This document shows, piece by piece, positions 10,015 through 23,500 of a DNA stretch of 64,000 nt; the stretch's first letter is position 1, and each line of letters begins with the position of its first letter. The notes under the pieces were generated by a model, which was given only the letters and a program-made list of their open reading frames with translations, was not told where the DNA came from and did not search any database. The translations under genes and the position numbers were made by a program. The stretch is from Zerene cesonia (lineage: Eukaryota; Arthropoda; Insecta; Lepidoptera; Pieridae), in NCBI RefSeq assembly GCF_012273895.1, contig NW_024045141.1:606400-670399 (forward strand), given 5' to 3'.

Positions 10015-11494
10015 GGCTTCTCTAAGAATAGAATTTCTCGTTTAAATGTAATAGAACATTAAATTTAATCAATACTTTACATATAATATGCAAAAAATGC
10101 GAATTCCGAACAAAAATCCAATTTGTATCCAATAATTAATTTCATTTAATTTTGATTTGTCAAATGTCAATTTTGACATCGGTTTGTTTTCATATATATG
10201 CTTTTTTTTTAATTTGATACTTGCATATTAGACGGCTTAACAGTACCTAGGTTATCTTAAGTAATATGTATAAAATTGTATCCACTACCACAAGAACTAC
10301 AAATAAAACTACAATACCGTAACGAATTTATTATTTATGTTTTCACACCTTTTTATTTAAACTTTTCCAAAGAGTATCAAAATGTATGATTTAAAAAAGT
10401 CAAATTTCATGCAGGTCACATCTTTTTCGATAATTGTTTAAACTGTATACCTAGTAGGTAGATTAGTGTGAATATTGTGCAAGGTTATCTGGACAGTACT
10501 CATTCCTTTGAACAAGGTTATCAAAGCGTATCGAGCATTTTTTGGACTAATTATTATTACATTTGACAAGTGATTTGATTTAAATAATTATCAATCGGCT
10601 TCACTGCACTTAAAAAAAATATTTAAATGAACATACGTATAAGATTTTCTTCTTATTTTATTATCCATGAACATTTTGAGAGATTGAAGACTTCAAAGTG
10701 GAAAAGGAGAAAGGTTTGAGGAGAGGAATAAAGGGAAGGGTAAGGGAAAGGATGTGGGCATCCGCCACCCCCACTCACCGAGTGAAGCACAGCAGTATGC
10801 TATTTCACGCGGATTTTCTTTGGGGGTGTGGTACTTCCACGGTGCGAGTTGGCCCAATACGTGCCGAAGCGTGCTCGACTACCACATGTTATAGTTTGTA
10901 TTCGTGGTTCACCGCGTGACTCGACGATAAACATTCAACGAAACAATCGCATGTGTTTGAACGTTTCACGAACATACATACATTTTTCTTTCATTTCATA
11001 ACGTCCGATAAGCTCATCTTAACCACAGATAACTTAACACTATAATAATACTAACTAAATGCCAGTTCAAGACGAAGCGCGTGCCCTGTTTACATATTAT
11101 GCGTGTTATTAATTTTCCTCACTAATTGCAAAGCTATTTACGCTGATTGTGTAACTTCACCATATGTAATATACCTAGATACTATTGTATGTTCATGAAT
11201 GGGACGCTAAAATGACGTATAATTTTTTGATATGGTATACCAATTTCTACCTGTCTTGTCTTGTATGAATTCTGATGGAAAATTGTGGAGCGCGGCTTGA
11301 AGACAATACGGTTGACTTATGTCGAATTTAAGTGTACATTATAATAAATATAAAAATAAAATTTAAATGTTTTATAGAAAATCATCTAAATGTGACTCAT
11401 TATTACACAACAACTTGTAAAGTGTGTTGAGGCTGGCTGTGTTTGTGAGGTTATATTTGTTTTCTAGATTTTATAAACGTGTTTGTGATTAAAA
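10015..11494. promoter_or_regulatory. Divergent intergenic region between Nse4 and DCAF1
   Basis: About 1.5 kb separates the two start codons and must hold both 5' UTRs and promoters. It is AT-rich with no clear TATA box or CpG-rich core. A lepidopteran interspersed repeat copy occupies about 10695-10880. Confidence 0.5.
10695..10880 (+). repeat. Interspersed repeat (GCGAGCTGGCCC family), 5' truncated
   Basis: From GGAAAAGGAGAAAGG through GTGGTACTTCCACGGTGCG to GCCGAAGCGTGCTCGAC. Confidence 0.6.
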
Positions 11495-11592
11495 ATGGAT
11501 TCGGGACCAGCTCAAGAAGTAACTGAGCTTTTACGACAATGGGAGGAACAACACACGTCGCCGACTTACGATCCCATACCAACTTTGACGAG
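11495..11592 (+). CDS. DCAF1: DCAF1 exon 1
   Basis: The ATG in AAAAATGG opens MDSGPAQEVTELLRQWEEQH and ends TLTR in phase 2 before GTAAAT. ELL..WE.. is the usual DCAF1 N-terminal helix. Confidence 0.93.
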
Positions 11593-14500
11593 GTAAATAT
11601 ATTTTTTACAAAGTTTGTTTCATACTTCGTACTTCATTACGTTTAACTTTAAAGTAATTAAGTTTATAAATGATAACATGTTTAAATTATTATCGATACC
11701 TCATAAATACCACTTTTTTTTTACTTTTGTAATAATTAATTTGTTTATGTCCCCCCCAGGGCCTAAGTAGAATGATTCTAATACAAGTAGGGGGTCTCGC
11801 CAGCATACTAACTGAAACATTATTAAACTGGTATATTATGTTAATAGGTAATCTAGGTTAATTTAAAAAGAATAACAACTTTTCACACAAATAAATTTTC
11901 ATTAAAAATAAGTTTAATTAAAATTCTAAGACAATATGTTTTTATCTAAAAAATGAACAAAGATTATTCTTTATTATAATTTTTTTTTCTTTAAATAGTT
12001 TCAAGGCAGCTGTATCCATATGGATATTTAAACAAAATACATAATGCCCTAAAAAGTAATTCCTTTTCATATAGTGAAAAGGGACAGGTGTATTTTGCAT
12101 CCTTTTAACTGATTTGGCTTTTCCAAGAGTTAGGCCCAAGTGTACAACTTGCTGATAAAGTGTTTGATAGCCTATAATACTTTTTGATATAGACCTATGA
12201 ATTACTAGCTTATCGCCTGCGTTTTACATAAATTTTAGTGTAGTTTAATAGATGTTATTATACATATAAACCTTCCTCTTGAATCACTCTGTCTATTAAA
12301 AAAAAACCATCAAATTCTGTTGTGTAGTTTTAAAGATCTATGCATGCATTTATAGAGACGCGTAAGCAACTTTTCTTTATGCTATGTAGTGATTTGTCAT
12401 TTTAATTTACTTAACCAGAGCATAAAAAGACACCCTACAAGTAGTACAATACCTATGATTTCAAAGTAAATGCTAAAATATGTTGAGCTGATCAAAACTA
12501 TACTAGTAAACAATGAAGTTATGATGGAAATAATATTGAAACATATGCGGAGCCCCTAAAGTGTGACCCAAGCTGTTAGCATCATGATGTGTGCAGCTCT
12601 GGATCATTACTCCATCTCATCCCTTGCCCCTCGCACAATCAAACTATTTAAACATCTTCATTCAAATACTGTATGGATAACTAAACTGTGGCTTAACAAA
12701 AGATACTGAGAAGTTTTTAAAATGTCTACTAAACTACTTATTTGTCCTTCTTAATCTGGTTCAATTCTTCAAAAGACAGATCTTTGAAGAATTGAACCAG
12801 ATGAGAAATTTATTTTTTCTATTCTTTCAAAATTTCTCATTTATAAAGCATTACAATGCTATAAAACTAAAAATTAAATTGAACCAGATTTTTGAACAGA
12901 TTTTTGAAGACAGAACATATTTACAGATATTTAGGTTAGGGTACACTATAAATCGAAAGCAGTACCTAATTAGTTACAATTTCTACTATATCACTCTCAG
13001 TTAAATTACTTGGCAAATATTCAATTTGTACCAGAAATTTATATAAACACTTGATTGAATAGGTTTCCTTGATGGAATAACCTTCATGAAGTATTTATAA
13101 AATTGTTTAAATGTCCTACAACAGATGCATAATAAATGTCTCTAGACATTCTATAAAAATAATAAATAATTAAAGAATTACAATATTTTTTTTTATAATA
13201 CACTAGCTGTTCGCTCCGGCTCTGCCCAGGTAGTCATTTGTCTTAATAGAAATAATATAAACTATCTTATCTTTTAAATTAGATCAAACTGCACATGGTG
13301 TGCAAATTTTATTGAAATCTCTTGAGTAGTTAAGGAGTCCGTCGCAGACAAACAATGTGATACATTATTCATATATATTAAGACTAGCTGTTCGTCCCGG
13401 CTTCGCTCATGGTACATATATAGTCTATGTCACTCGGTGAAGTTGCAGCTTTCTAACGGTGAAATAATTTTCGAAATTAATCCAGCGGTTAATGATATCT
13501 ACAATGCAATTGTAAATTTCAGGATAGCGGAAATAATAGAGGCGGAAACGGAGAATTTCATGAAGAAGGACCCCGACCCCTTCGACGAGAGGCATCCGTC
13601 GCGAACGGACCCCGAGTGCGCCCTGGGACACGCACTAAAAGTTATGTTTAAGAAAGATAATTTTATGACTAAGGTATGTGTGTGTTTTGTAATGTTTTGT
13701 ACTGCTCTTCCAACTGACTTTCACATAAAACGGTGGAGGTATTTGGCTGGAGTTTTTATTTCGTTTGTTGCCTCTGAACTTTGAGTGATTCATTTTTAAT
13801 TTAATTTTCGTTTTATAGCGTATGAAATGCTTTTTGAATCACATATTTTTAGCGAATGGAAAAAATTGATCATGTGCAGGAATCGAACCCGCGTCTATTT
13901 GCCAAACCGTAGCAACGGTTAGCCTCTCGGCCACTCGTGATTCCGCCTCACCAATCGAATTTGTACTCTTTCAGTTTTATGTGTCTAAATACAAAGTATT
14001 CCTGTTTTATTCCAAGAGAGAATTTAATCAGGATAAAATTATCCTATCAGAAAGAAAGAAAGAAAGAATTTTTATGTAACACCACATAATGTTATATTAA
14101 AATAGAAAGGTTAACTTATGACTAATCAGCGTGGTTGTAAAAAGGGTTACTACTTAGCATATGCTACGCGTAATGCGCAGCGCTGATTTTCATTAGCCCC
14201 TTATCACCCAAGACTTAAGCTCATACCCTGTTTGTATATCAAATTTCATCAAAATCTGTAGGTACATTAGTTTCAGCGTTGACAAACAAACTTTCACATC
14301 TATACATATAATAAATCTGTAGAAAAGTCAGTTTTGTACATTGAAAAAATTAAAAAAAAAAAAAAATAGCCAGTGTGTGAAAAGATAACTAACAGAACCC
14401 ATTTCCATCATTTTTGAAATTTTTGTCTGTTTGTCTGTTTGTTTGTACGCACATCACGTAAAATCTACGAATTAAATGCAGACAATGTTTATATACAAAT

Positions 14501-17500
14501 ATTATACGTAACTTGAGGTATAACTTAGTTTTTGTTTCATCGAAATCGGTTTACTCTATCACAAGATATGATTAATTTGATATTCCTACGGGATACGCGA
14601 CTTACGCGGTTGAAACCGCGGTGCGCAGCTAGTTTATAATATTAGTGCGATTTCAATGCTATAAAACTAAAAAATTAAATTTATCATTTAATAACATTAC
14701 AGCTAGTCAACGACTACGTGCGCGACACGTACTACTCCCGCCAGAATATAACGGGGCGGGACGTCCACAAACTGAACGTGGCCGCTTGCAGGCTGACCTT
14801 GGGTTTGATGCCCGGCCTGGAGATGAGTGTTGTTTTTCAGGTAATTATATTTGAAAGCCTTTATTAGCTCTGGTTTTATGTCCACGACAATAATCACTCA
14901 TTACAAGCCAATAGCGCCACCTACCATGATTTATGTGAAACAATGTTCTTAAATCCTATCCTACTTCCTACTATCCTACTTCGTTCCTACTAATATTATA
15001 AATGCGAAAGTTTGTAAGGATGTGTGTGTGTGTGCGTGTGTTTGTTGCTCTTTCACGCAAAAACTACTGAACCGATTGCAATGGAATTTGGTACGTAGAC
15101 AGCTGGACAACTGGAATAACATATAGGCAACTTTTTATCCCGATATTTCCACGGGATACGGACTGGACTCACGCGGATGTAACCGCGGGGCGCAGCTAGT
15201 AATATAATAAAGAGGAAAAGTTTTTTTTTTGTTTGTACTGGTCCGATTTTCAAATTTTCACCAAAATAAAAGCTACATTATTGCGGGGTAAAAAGCAGTG
15301 GTGGCTCAGTGGTGAGGACCTGGGACTTCAAAATCGATACCGGCATGTCCAAGAATTAAAAGTTCGACGGCATGTGACATCTGCCAACCCGCACTTGGCC
15401 AGCGTGGTGGATTATGGCCTGAACCCTCATAGGAGGCCTGTGTCCCCACAGTGGGAACATATATGGGCTGATGATGATGATGATTATGAAAAAGTATAGG
15501 ATACTTTTAACCCCGGAAATGTACCGCCTGCGAGGAGGGGGGGGCGAACAGCTAGTTATTAATATCTTTCACAGGACAACGAAGCGTTAATACATCGCCT
15601 AGTTAATTGGGCGACCAACTCGCCGGAGCCGCTGCAGTGCTACGCGACGGGTCTGCTCGCGGCCGCTATGGAGGTGCAGGAGATAGCTACCAATTTTAGG
15701 TAATTATATTTATTTGATACTTTTTAAAGTAAGAAATTTTGAAAGAATAGAAAAAATTTTGACCACGAGGCAGGATTCGAACCTGCGTTTCTTGCCTAAC
15801 CGTAGCAACGCCAAACGCAAATTTTCTATTCTTTCAAAATTTCTCATTTATAAAGCATTTCAATGCTATAAAACTAAAAATTAAACTTTTTAAAGTATTT
15901 TTTAATTTTTTTTAATTTTTTTTTTCGTTTTCGAATAGGAGATTAGTGAACATTCTGTTTCGACAGTTATTAGTTATATATATAGTGAAGTCCCGTGTCC
16001 CCTATTGGGGTATGGGGCAGATGATATACATCTGTTTCACTGATCGATTTTCTTTATGGACAAGTAGGTGATCAGCCTTCTGTGTCTGTGAATCGAACGC
16101 AGGACCCCTCGGTTCTACGCTCACGCGTTTACCACTGTACCAAGGAGGCGTCGTGAGGCGTCGTTATTAGTTAGTGTTGTAAAAAACTTATTTATTTATG
16201 ATTATTATTATTGTAATATAAATTGTTATGCTTTTGTTTAAAATCGAAAAAACAATGTATTTTTTAACCAACTCAAAAAAATGGAGGGGGTTTACTCTTT
16301 CCTATGTGAACCGATTTACTTGTCATGTGGTCCCGTTTAAGTTTAGTCTAGTTGTGACAATCTTATGGCGATTTAGTTTTCTTGATAATAATAAAATAAT
16401 ACTTATGTATTCATACAAACATATTTGAATTCAGAAATTAAAAACTTTTTAACGGATTTTAAACGCGATTTACCGACATTATACGAGTCACCCCGTGACC
16501 ACGCACGCTGTAAAGTGTCCGAAACGTCCGGTTAATAATATAACGAATAAATCGCGTTTAAAATCCGTTAAATAGTGTTTAATTTCTAAATGTATAACAT
16601 TAGCGTGAAATCAAACATAAGAAAATACAATATTTGAATTCAATTGAGACCTATATTGAACGATAAAACAACATACATTCCAGAGATCTGAACGCAATGC
16701 TAGTGCCGCTCATGTTGAAAAGGCTGCACGAGTTGAGGAATAAAACGCAAGACGAGAAGGTAATTTTGTGTTATCTTAATATATAAAGTTCTCGTGTCAC
16801 AGTTTTCGTTGCCATATTCCTCCGAAACGGCTTGACCAATTTTCGATGAAATTTTTTGTGCTTATCCGGTATCCATGAGAATCGGCCAACATCTATTTTT
16901 CATACCCCTAAATGATAAGAGTAAAGCAGAACAGCGTTTGCCGGGTGCAGCTAGTAATGTTATATAAACTTAATCAGTAGGCACTGTTCGATGAAATGTA
17001 ATGTAGAAATGTAAATATCTGGCTTGCTTTCTATATGAGAGAGAGAGAGAGAGACAGACAGAGAAACATGCGACGCCGCACAGCTTACAATAGCTCGCTA
17101 TAGCAAAAAGTGTCGTGACAACTTTTCGTAAGAATCTTTCACAACGCGCGATAGGGAACTTCGTTCCAATAGTAAAAAAAATGTCCTCATGGTCATCAGC
17201 CCATAGTAATAATAATAATACGGGCACGTTTTCCGCAACTCGACGTCAAGCGCCTATTTTGCGTGAAAAGAAAGGGAGGGGGGGGTAAGCCAGTCAAAGC
17301 TGGAACCATCCCAGCTCCACCGTGAAGCTAGCTGCTAAGCAGCTTGTGTGGGCTGCCGGAAACCTCAGGGAGGGACCTAGGACAGCCCATGTGCCTCGCC
17401 CTGTACTCCGCAATCGCTATGCATTCCATGATCACGTGGGCATGACACGGCCCGAGTACAATTAAATTAATTATTTTTTTGATACCCTAAAAGCAGCAGT

Positions 17501-20500
17501 GACATTGTATAAGCCATTTGTAATTTTTGTATATATTGTTATATCTAGTATAGTTTATGTATTTTATTGTATGAGTATATATTTTTAAATAGTATTTATG
17601 TAAGACATGTGTATTTTTTTTTTCTCATATTCTGATATATTTTTTAGTTTTTTGCACTAACCCTAAAACCTCTTGCATTTCCTTTCCTACCAGGTTGCCT
17701 GGCAGAGATTGCTGTCTAGCAATAAAGCCGCCTTTTGTACAAAATATCATTGTGCCATATTATATTTTGTATAAACTTTTCTTTCTTGTTTGTACAATAA
17801 AGTATTATAAATAAATAAATAAAAGCACACTTGGCTTTAATTATGTCAGGTGGGTCGCCTGATGGTAAGCGCTACCAACGCCCATGCACGTTTGGAGAGT
17901 GGATTACCCACTTCGAATCGGAAAGGGATTAAGAAAGGATTATCGAGGGACACAGAGAAAAGGACTGGGAAGGGTAAAGAAAAGGATATGGGCGTCCGAC
18001 ACTGGCTTATTTATATATTCAACTGGATAACTAACTATTTTGAGTTTGAGTTGAACGTGAAATATATATATATATATTTTTTTTCAGCCAAACCACGTGA
18101 CTCCGCCGAATCAGACGAGGCATTTCGCGCGTTTTGACAAGCGGAGAAATCACGACCACAAGAGCAATGGCCCCGTCACTGACAAGACAGGTTGGTGATG
18201 CCATAGTTATGTCGGGTCGATATCTCGCTCGCAGCTTGCCCGGCGGATATAGCTAGTGGCTATAAGGCAGCCGTTCGGCGTGATTGTATGTGTGACTGTT
18301 TAACTGTACGGAAGTTTGTTTATTAGTTTGCTTTTTTCGTTGGAAGGTTTATATGGCTAATAACATCTATTAAAATATTCCGAATTTAACGCGTGTGGAG
18401 CCGCGGACAAAAGGTAGCGAAAAGCTTAATTGATTTAGGCTAAACAGAACATGAGAAATTTTGAAAGAATAGAAAAAATCGGGTGGTATGGCAGGATCAC
18501 GGGTGGCCGAGTGGCTAGGCGTTGCTACGATTTGGCAACAGCACGCGGGTTCGAATCCCGCCTCGTGATCGAATTTTTTTCTATACTTTCAAAATTTCTC
18601 ATTTATAAAGCATTTCAATGCTACAAAACTAAATATTAAAATTAAACAGAACATGTCTGTCTGAACGTTGTGTGTTCGATACAATTCCAGATCACGCCAA
18701 CGACGAGGGTGGAGGGGGGGATATGGAGGTGGACGGGGGTGGGACTCCCCCCACCCCCGTCAAGGAGGGCGCCATCCTCGAACCCGGAACGCCGATCAAA
18801 AGTTATAACAGTGAGTTATTGGTAGCCTCTCGCAATGAGACACTTCACTCTATTGAGTTATTAATCTTAATATATATAAATCTCGTGTCTCAATGGACTC
18901 CTAAACCACTTAACCGATTATAATAAAATTCGCACACCATGTGCAGTTCGAACCAACTTGAGAGATAGGATAGTTTAAATAATTTTAATTACGATAAATG
19001 ACAACCCGGGCGGAGCCGGGGCGTCCAGCTAGTTAATATTTATATTTATTATAGTTGAGATATTTGACAACTAGCTGCGCCCCGCGGTTTCACCCGCGTA
19101 AGCCCGTGTCCCGTAAGAAAATCGGGATAAAAAGTTGCCTATATATTATTCCACTTGTCCAGCTGCTTATGTACCAAATTTCATTGCAATCGGTTCAGTG
19201 GTTTTTGCGTGAAAGAGTAACAAACACACACACACACACACATCCTTATAAACTTTCGCATTTATTATATTAGTAGGAAAGATTATAATATCAGTAGGAT
19301 TTTCTTTTGTGCTCATAAATCTTAGTTGTGCAGCGGGTATTAGTAATCTACTCCGCATACCAAATTTCATAAAAATCCGTTTAGTAGTTTCAGCGTGATT
19401 GATGGACAAACATCCGAACAAACTAACTTTTACATCTATACTTACTAATATTTTAAAGCTGAAGAGTTTGTTTGTTTGAACACAACACACTAATCTCAAG
19501 AACTACTGGTCCGATTGGAAAAATTCTTTCACTGTTAGATAGCCCATTTATTGAGGAAGGCTATATGCTATATATGTGTAGAAATGTGTAGCTGATAAAA
19601 GTGGGGAGAGAAAGTGATAATGATGGTGGGGAGAGATATTGAGATAAAAGGGAAAAAAAACAAATAGGAAAGAAATGAAAAACTTATTTTTTAACGGATT
19701 TTAAACGCGATTTATTCATTTTATTATTAACCCGACGTTTCGAACACTTACCTATTTGCTTTTTTTTTTTTTCTCAATATCTCTCCCCACTGTAACACCT
19801 ACACATTTCTACACATATATTTCTAAATGTATAACACTCGCGTAAAATCAAACACAAGAGAATAACAAATAGGAAAGTTACCTACATACGTAGCACGGGC
19901 GAAGCCGGGTCGGACCGCTAGTTTATGATATTAGTATGATGGAATCCCAACAGATGTGGTGTGGTCGCCCCCCGGCGCCGCTTGCCGGCCGCAGGTACAC
20001 GAGACGTCGTCGAATTCCAGCTGGGTCGAAATGGAGACATACGTTATTGGTGAGCTACACAACCGTCCCCTAGTGGGGTATGGGGCATAGTGAGTGAGTG
20101 AGTGAGTGAGGACTCATGTCACCGAGTTGGGTGTGGGGTTTACTGAGTGAGTGAAGCCCCGTGTCCTCTAGTGGGGTATGGGGCATACTGAGCGAGTGAA
20201 GCCCCGTGTCCCCTAGTGGGGTATGGGGCATACTGAGTGAGCGAAGCCCCGTGTCCCCTAGTGGGGTATGGGGCATACTGAGTGAGAGAAGCCCAGTGTC
20301 CCCTAATGGGGCATGGGGCAGATGATAGGCATCTGTCTCACTAATAAATAGAAATAAATGTAAAACAGGCTTATTGTTTTCTAGTTATGCGTAGACGAAC
20401 ATGCATAGAAACAAACATATACAAATATAGCTATGAAAATTGGCACACGCGTTTTGTTGTTGTTGTTTTCGTTTGTCAATAACTGAGCAACATCAAATTG

Positions 20501-23500
20501 ATGACCTCCTTTTATGAAGTCGGTTTAAAAAATAAAAACAATACATTTGGTTACTTTTAACTAAAACAAAAGACATTTAAAAAGGGGTCTAGTTTTAACG
20601 ATTTGAAGGTGGTTCAGTGTTTTGCTAAAAAAAAATAATTAAAAACCTTATTATAGCAATTTTGAAAGAATAGACATTTGATCACGAGGCGGAATTCGAA
20701 CCCGCGCGTTTTTTGCCTAGCTTCTCTTATTACACGCTTTTTATTAGCTTCACCTGTATGTTTGTATGTTTGTTTGTAACCGACTTCTTTGGGCGCGATT
20801 TTGACCCACTTTAAACGGCCAGATTTCATTCAAACTTTGTAGATTTATTGAGGACCGATGACAATACACTAATTTGATAAAATTATTCCATTTTTCAATT
20901 TGCAAAATATGATTTTTGTTAAAGCGTGTTTTTTAGTTTTTTTTAACTATTATTTATTTCTATTCTTTTAAAATTCAATTTTTCAATTCAATTTATTTCA
21001 TACATACCTACATACATTTTTGACATTTTTAAAATTACAATTTATAGCAATTACAATTTAGTTTATATAAACGGTTTGTCTTACATATATTTTTAAAGTT
21101 TACATATATCAAGCCGATGTTTCCCTAGCTAGATTGCAGGGCAACCTGTATTTAGGAGAAACAGCTTGCTTCTTATGTATGTAATGTATGTATGTATGTA
21201 TGAAATAAATTGAATTGAAATTGAAAATTTTGCAATTATAAAGCATTTCAATGCTATAAAACTAAAAATTAAACCTTATTATATGCTTTTTTTTTTAACA
21301 GGTAATATACAAATACACCCACCGACAGACGCCACAAAACAAATGCTGATACTTAGGTATCTAACGCCGATGGGAGAGTATCAGGAGGTGAGCATAAGAA
21401 TTATACAACTAGTCGCTTCCTCCCGGCTCTTTGCTTGGAATTCCGCTTAGAGATCACGCCTCTGTGATATTATCGCGATGGAGTTGGAAGTTAAAGAAAA
21501 AAATCCCAAATGGAATTCCAAATAAAAATTTGTCCTACTAATCCTACTTCCTACTATCCTACTATCCTACTATTCTACTATTCTATCCTACTAATATTAT
21601 AATTGCAAAAGTTTGTAAGGATGTGTGTGTGTGTGTTTGTTGCTCTTTCACGCAAAAACTACTGAACCGATTGCAAATAAAATTTTGGTACGTAGCTAGC
21701 TAGCTAGACAAGTGGAATAACGCATAGGTAACTTTTTATCGCGTTATTCCTATGGGATATGGAGTTACGCGGGTGAAACCGCGGGGCGCAGCTAGTATAT
21801 CTTGTACCTTAAAACGAGCAATTCTTGCATATACATATATATATATAATTGGAATCTCGGAATCGGCTCCATCGATTTTCATCTAATTTTGTATATAGGG
21901 GGTTTCGGGGGCGATAAATGGATCTAGGCTAGGAATCTTTTATCGACTTAAACTAGGAGGCGTTTGAGTAGTCCCAATTTATTATGACTCTACCTGACAT
22001 CTATTGGCGAATAATAATACTATTTTTTGGTGAATAATTAAAGTTAAAACAAAAAAAAAAAAAAAAATACCGAGCAAAGCTCGGTCATCCAGGTACTATA
22101 AATATATGTAACACGGTGCACCGGCAGTTCCTGTCGCACGTGTTCGAGAAGGACGCGCTGGGGCTGATCCTCGGCTACCTGAACGTGCGCGAGTCGAGGG
22201 ACTCCCGGCTCGCGTTCGAGGCGCTCAAGTACCTCGCGGCGCTGCTCTGCCACAAGAAGTTCTCCATCGACTTCATCAACATGGGCGGTCTGCAGGTGCG
22301 CCTCGTTACCTGTCTACGTAGAGAATCGAGTGGTTTCTTTTTTTGGGCTATTTTTTTTTTTGAAATTAAATGAAAAATATTTTTTGAAATGAAATGAAAT
22401 GCGCCTTGTGACCATCTTTTTTTTTTTTCAAGTCATAGTCGGCAATGGAGCTGGTGGGTCGCCTGATGGTAAGCGCTACCACCGCCCGTGGACATTTCAA
22501 GAGGCGTAAGGTCAATTGCAGACCTTTCGCCTCTACAGATGTATTGCCGACTTTGATTGGGAAGGGATTAGAAAAGGATTGATGAGAGGAATAGAGGAAA
22601 GGACTGGGTAGGGTAAGGTAAAGGATATGGGCCTCCGGCTCCCCCACTCACCGTACGAAACACAATAGCAAGCTATTATTTCACGCTGGTTTTCTGTGGG
22701 GGTGTGGTACTTCCCCGGTGCAAGCTGGCCCAATTCGTGCCGAAGCGTGCTCGACTCCCACAATTATGTGTACTAATCTACGTAGAGAATCTGGTTTCTT
22801 GGTGTTTTTTTTTAATGCTTTACTACAAAATAGGTAATATTTTTTGTGTTTGACCCCACTTTATAATCTGTATATTGATTGTGCCTTACTGTCCGTGCCT
22901 TGTTCATTCATTGAACGTTCGGCCCAACTACCCTCACTTTGTTAATAGTCCTTGTGACCGGCTGCGGTTTGTTATCAACTGACTACATCAGTTAGGTAGT
23001 TGTGTAGAATCGCAGTGCATTCTTATTATATTTCTAACATATATTTAGAGATGATGATGATGATGATGACGACGACGATGATGATGACGATGATGATGAT
23101 GATGATGATGATGTATGTGTTTCAGAAATTCCTCGAAGTGCCCCGCCCCTCGGTGGCCGCGACGGGCGTGTCCATATGCCTCTACTACCTGGCCTACTGC
23201 GAGGACGCGATGGAGCGGGTCTGCCTGTTGCCTCGCAGGACCCTCGCCGACTTGGTGCGGTGAGTGCATGCTACGAAACAGATTTCTGAATCGCGCTAGC
23301 GAAATGTTTTCGCTACAGAACATATATATTGGATTCCGAGGAGCAAGAGTATCTCAAGTATCTCAAGTATCCCAAGTATCCCAAGTATCCCAAGTATCCC
23401 AAGTATCCCAAGTATCCCAAGTATCCCAAGTATCTCAAGTATCCCAAGTATCCCAAGTATCCCAGTCCCAAGTATCCCATGTATCCTGAGTATCCCGAGG

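Noticed and set aside
18530..18572. Functional tRNA gene
   Set aside because: The A and B boxes and pairing ends are tRNA-like, but they sit inside a dispersed element with constant flanks and damaged copies, so this is a SINE head.
20070..20276. Minus-strand repeated peptide MPHTPLGDTGLHSLS
   Set aside because: Reverse reading of the 45-base minisatellite.
23115..23489. Frame encoding repeated VSQVSQ or KYPKYP
   Set aside because: VNTR translation in the wrong frame of DCAF1 exon 11 and intron 11.
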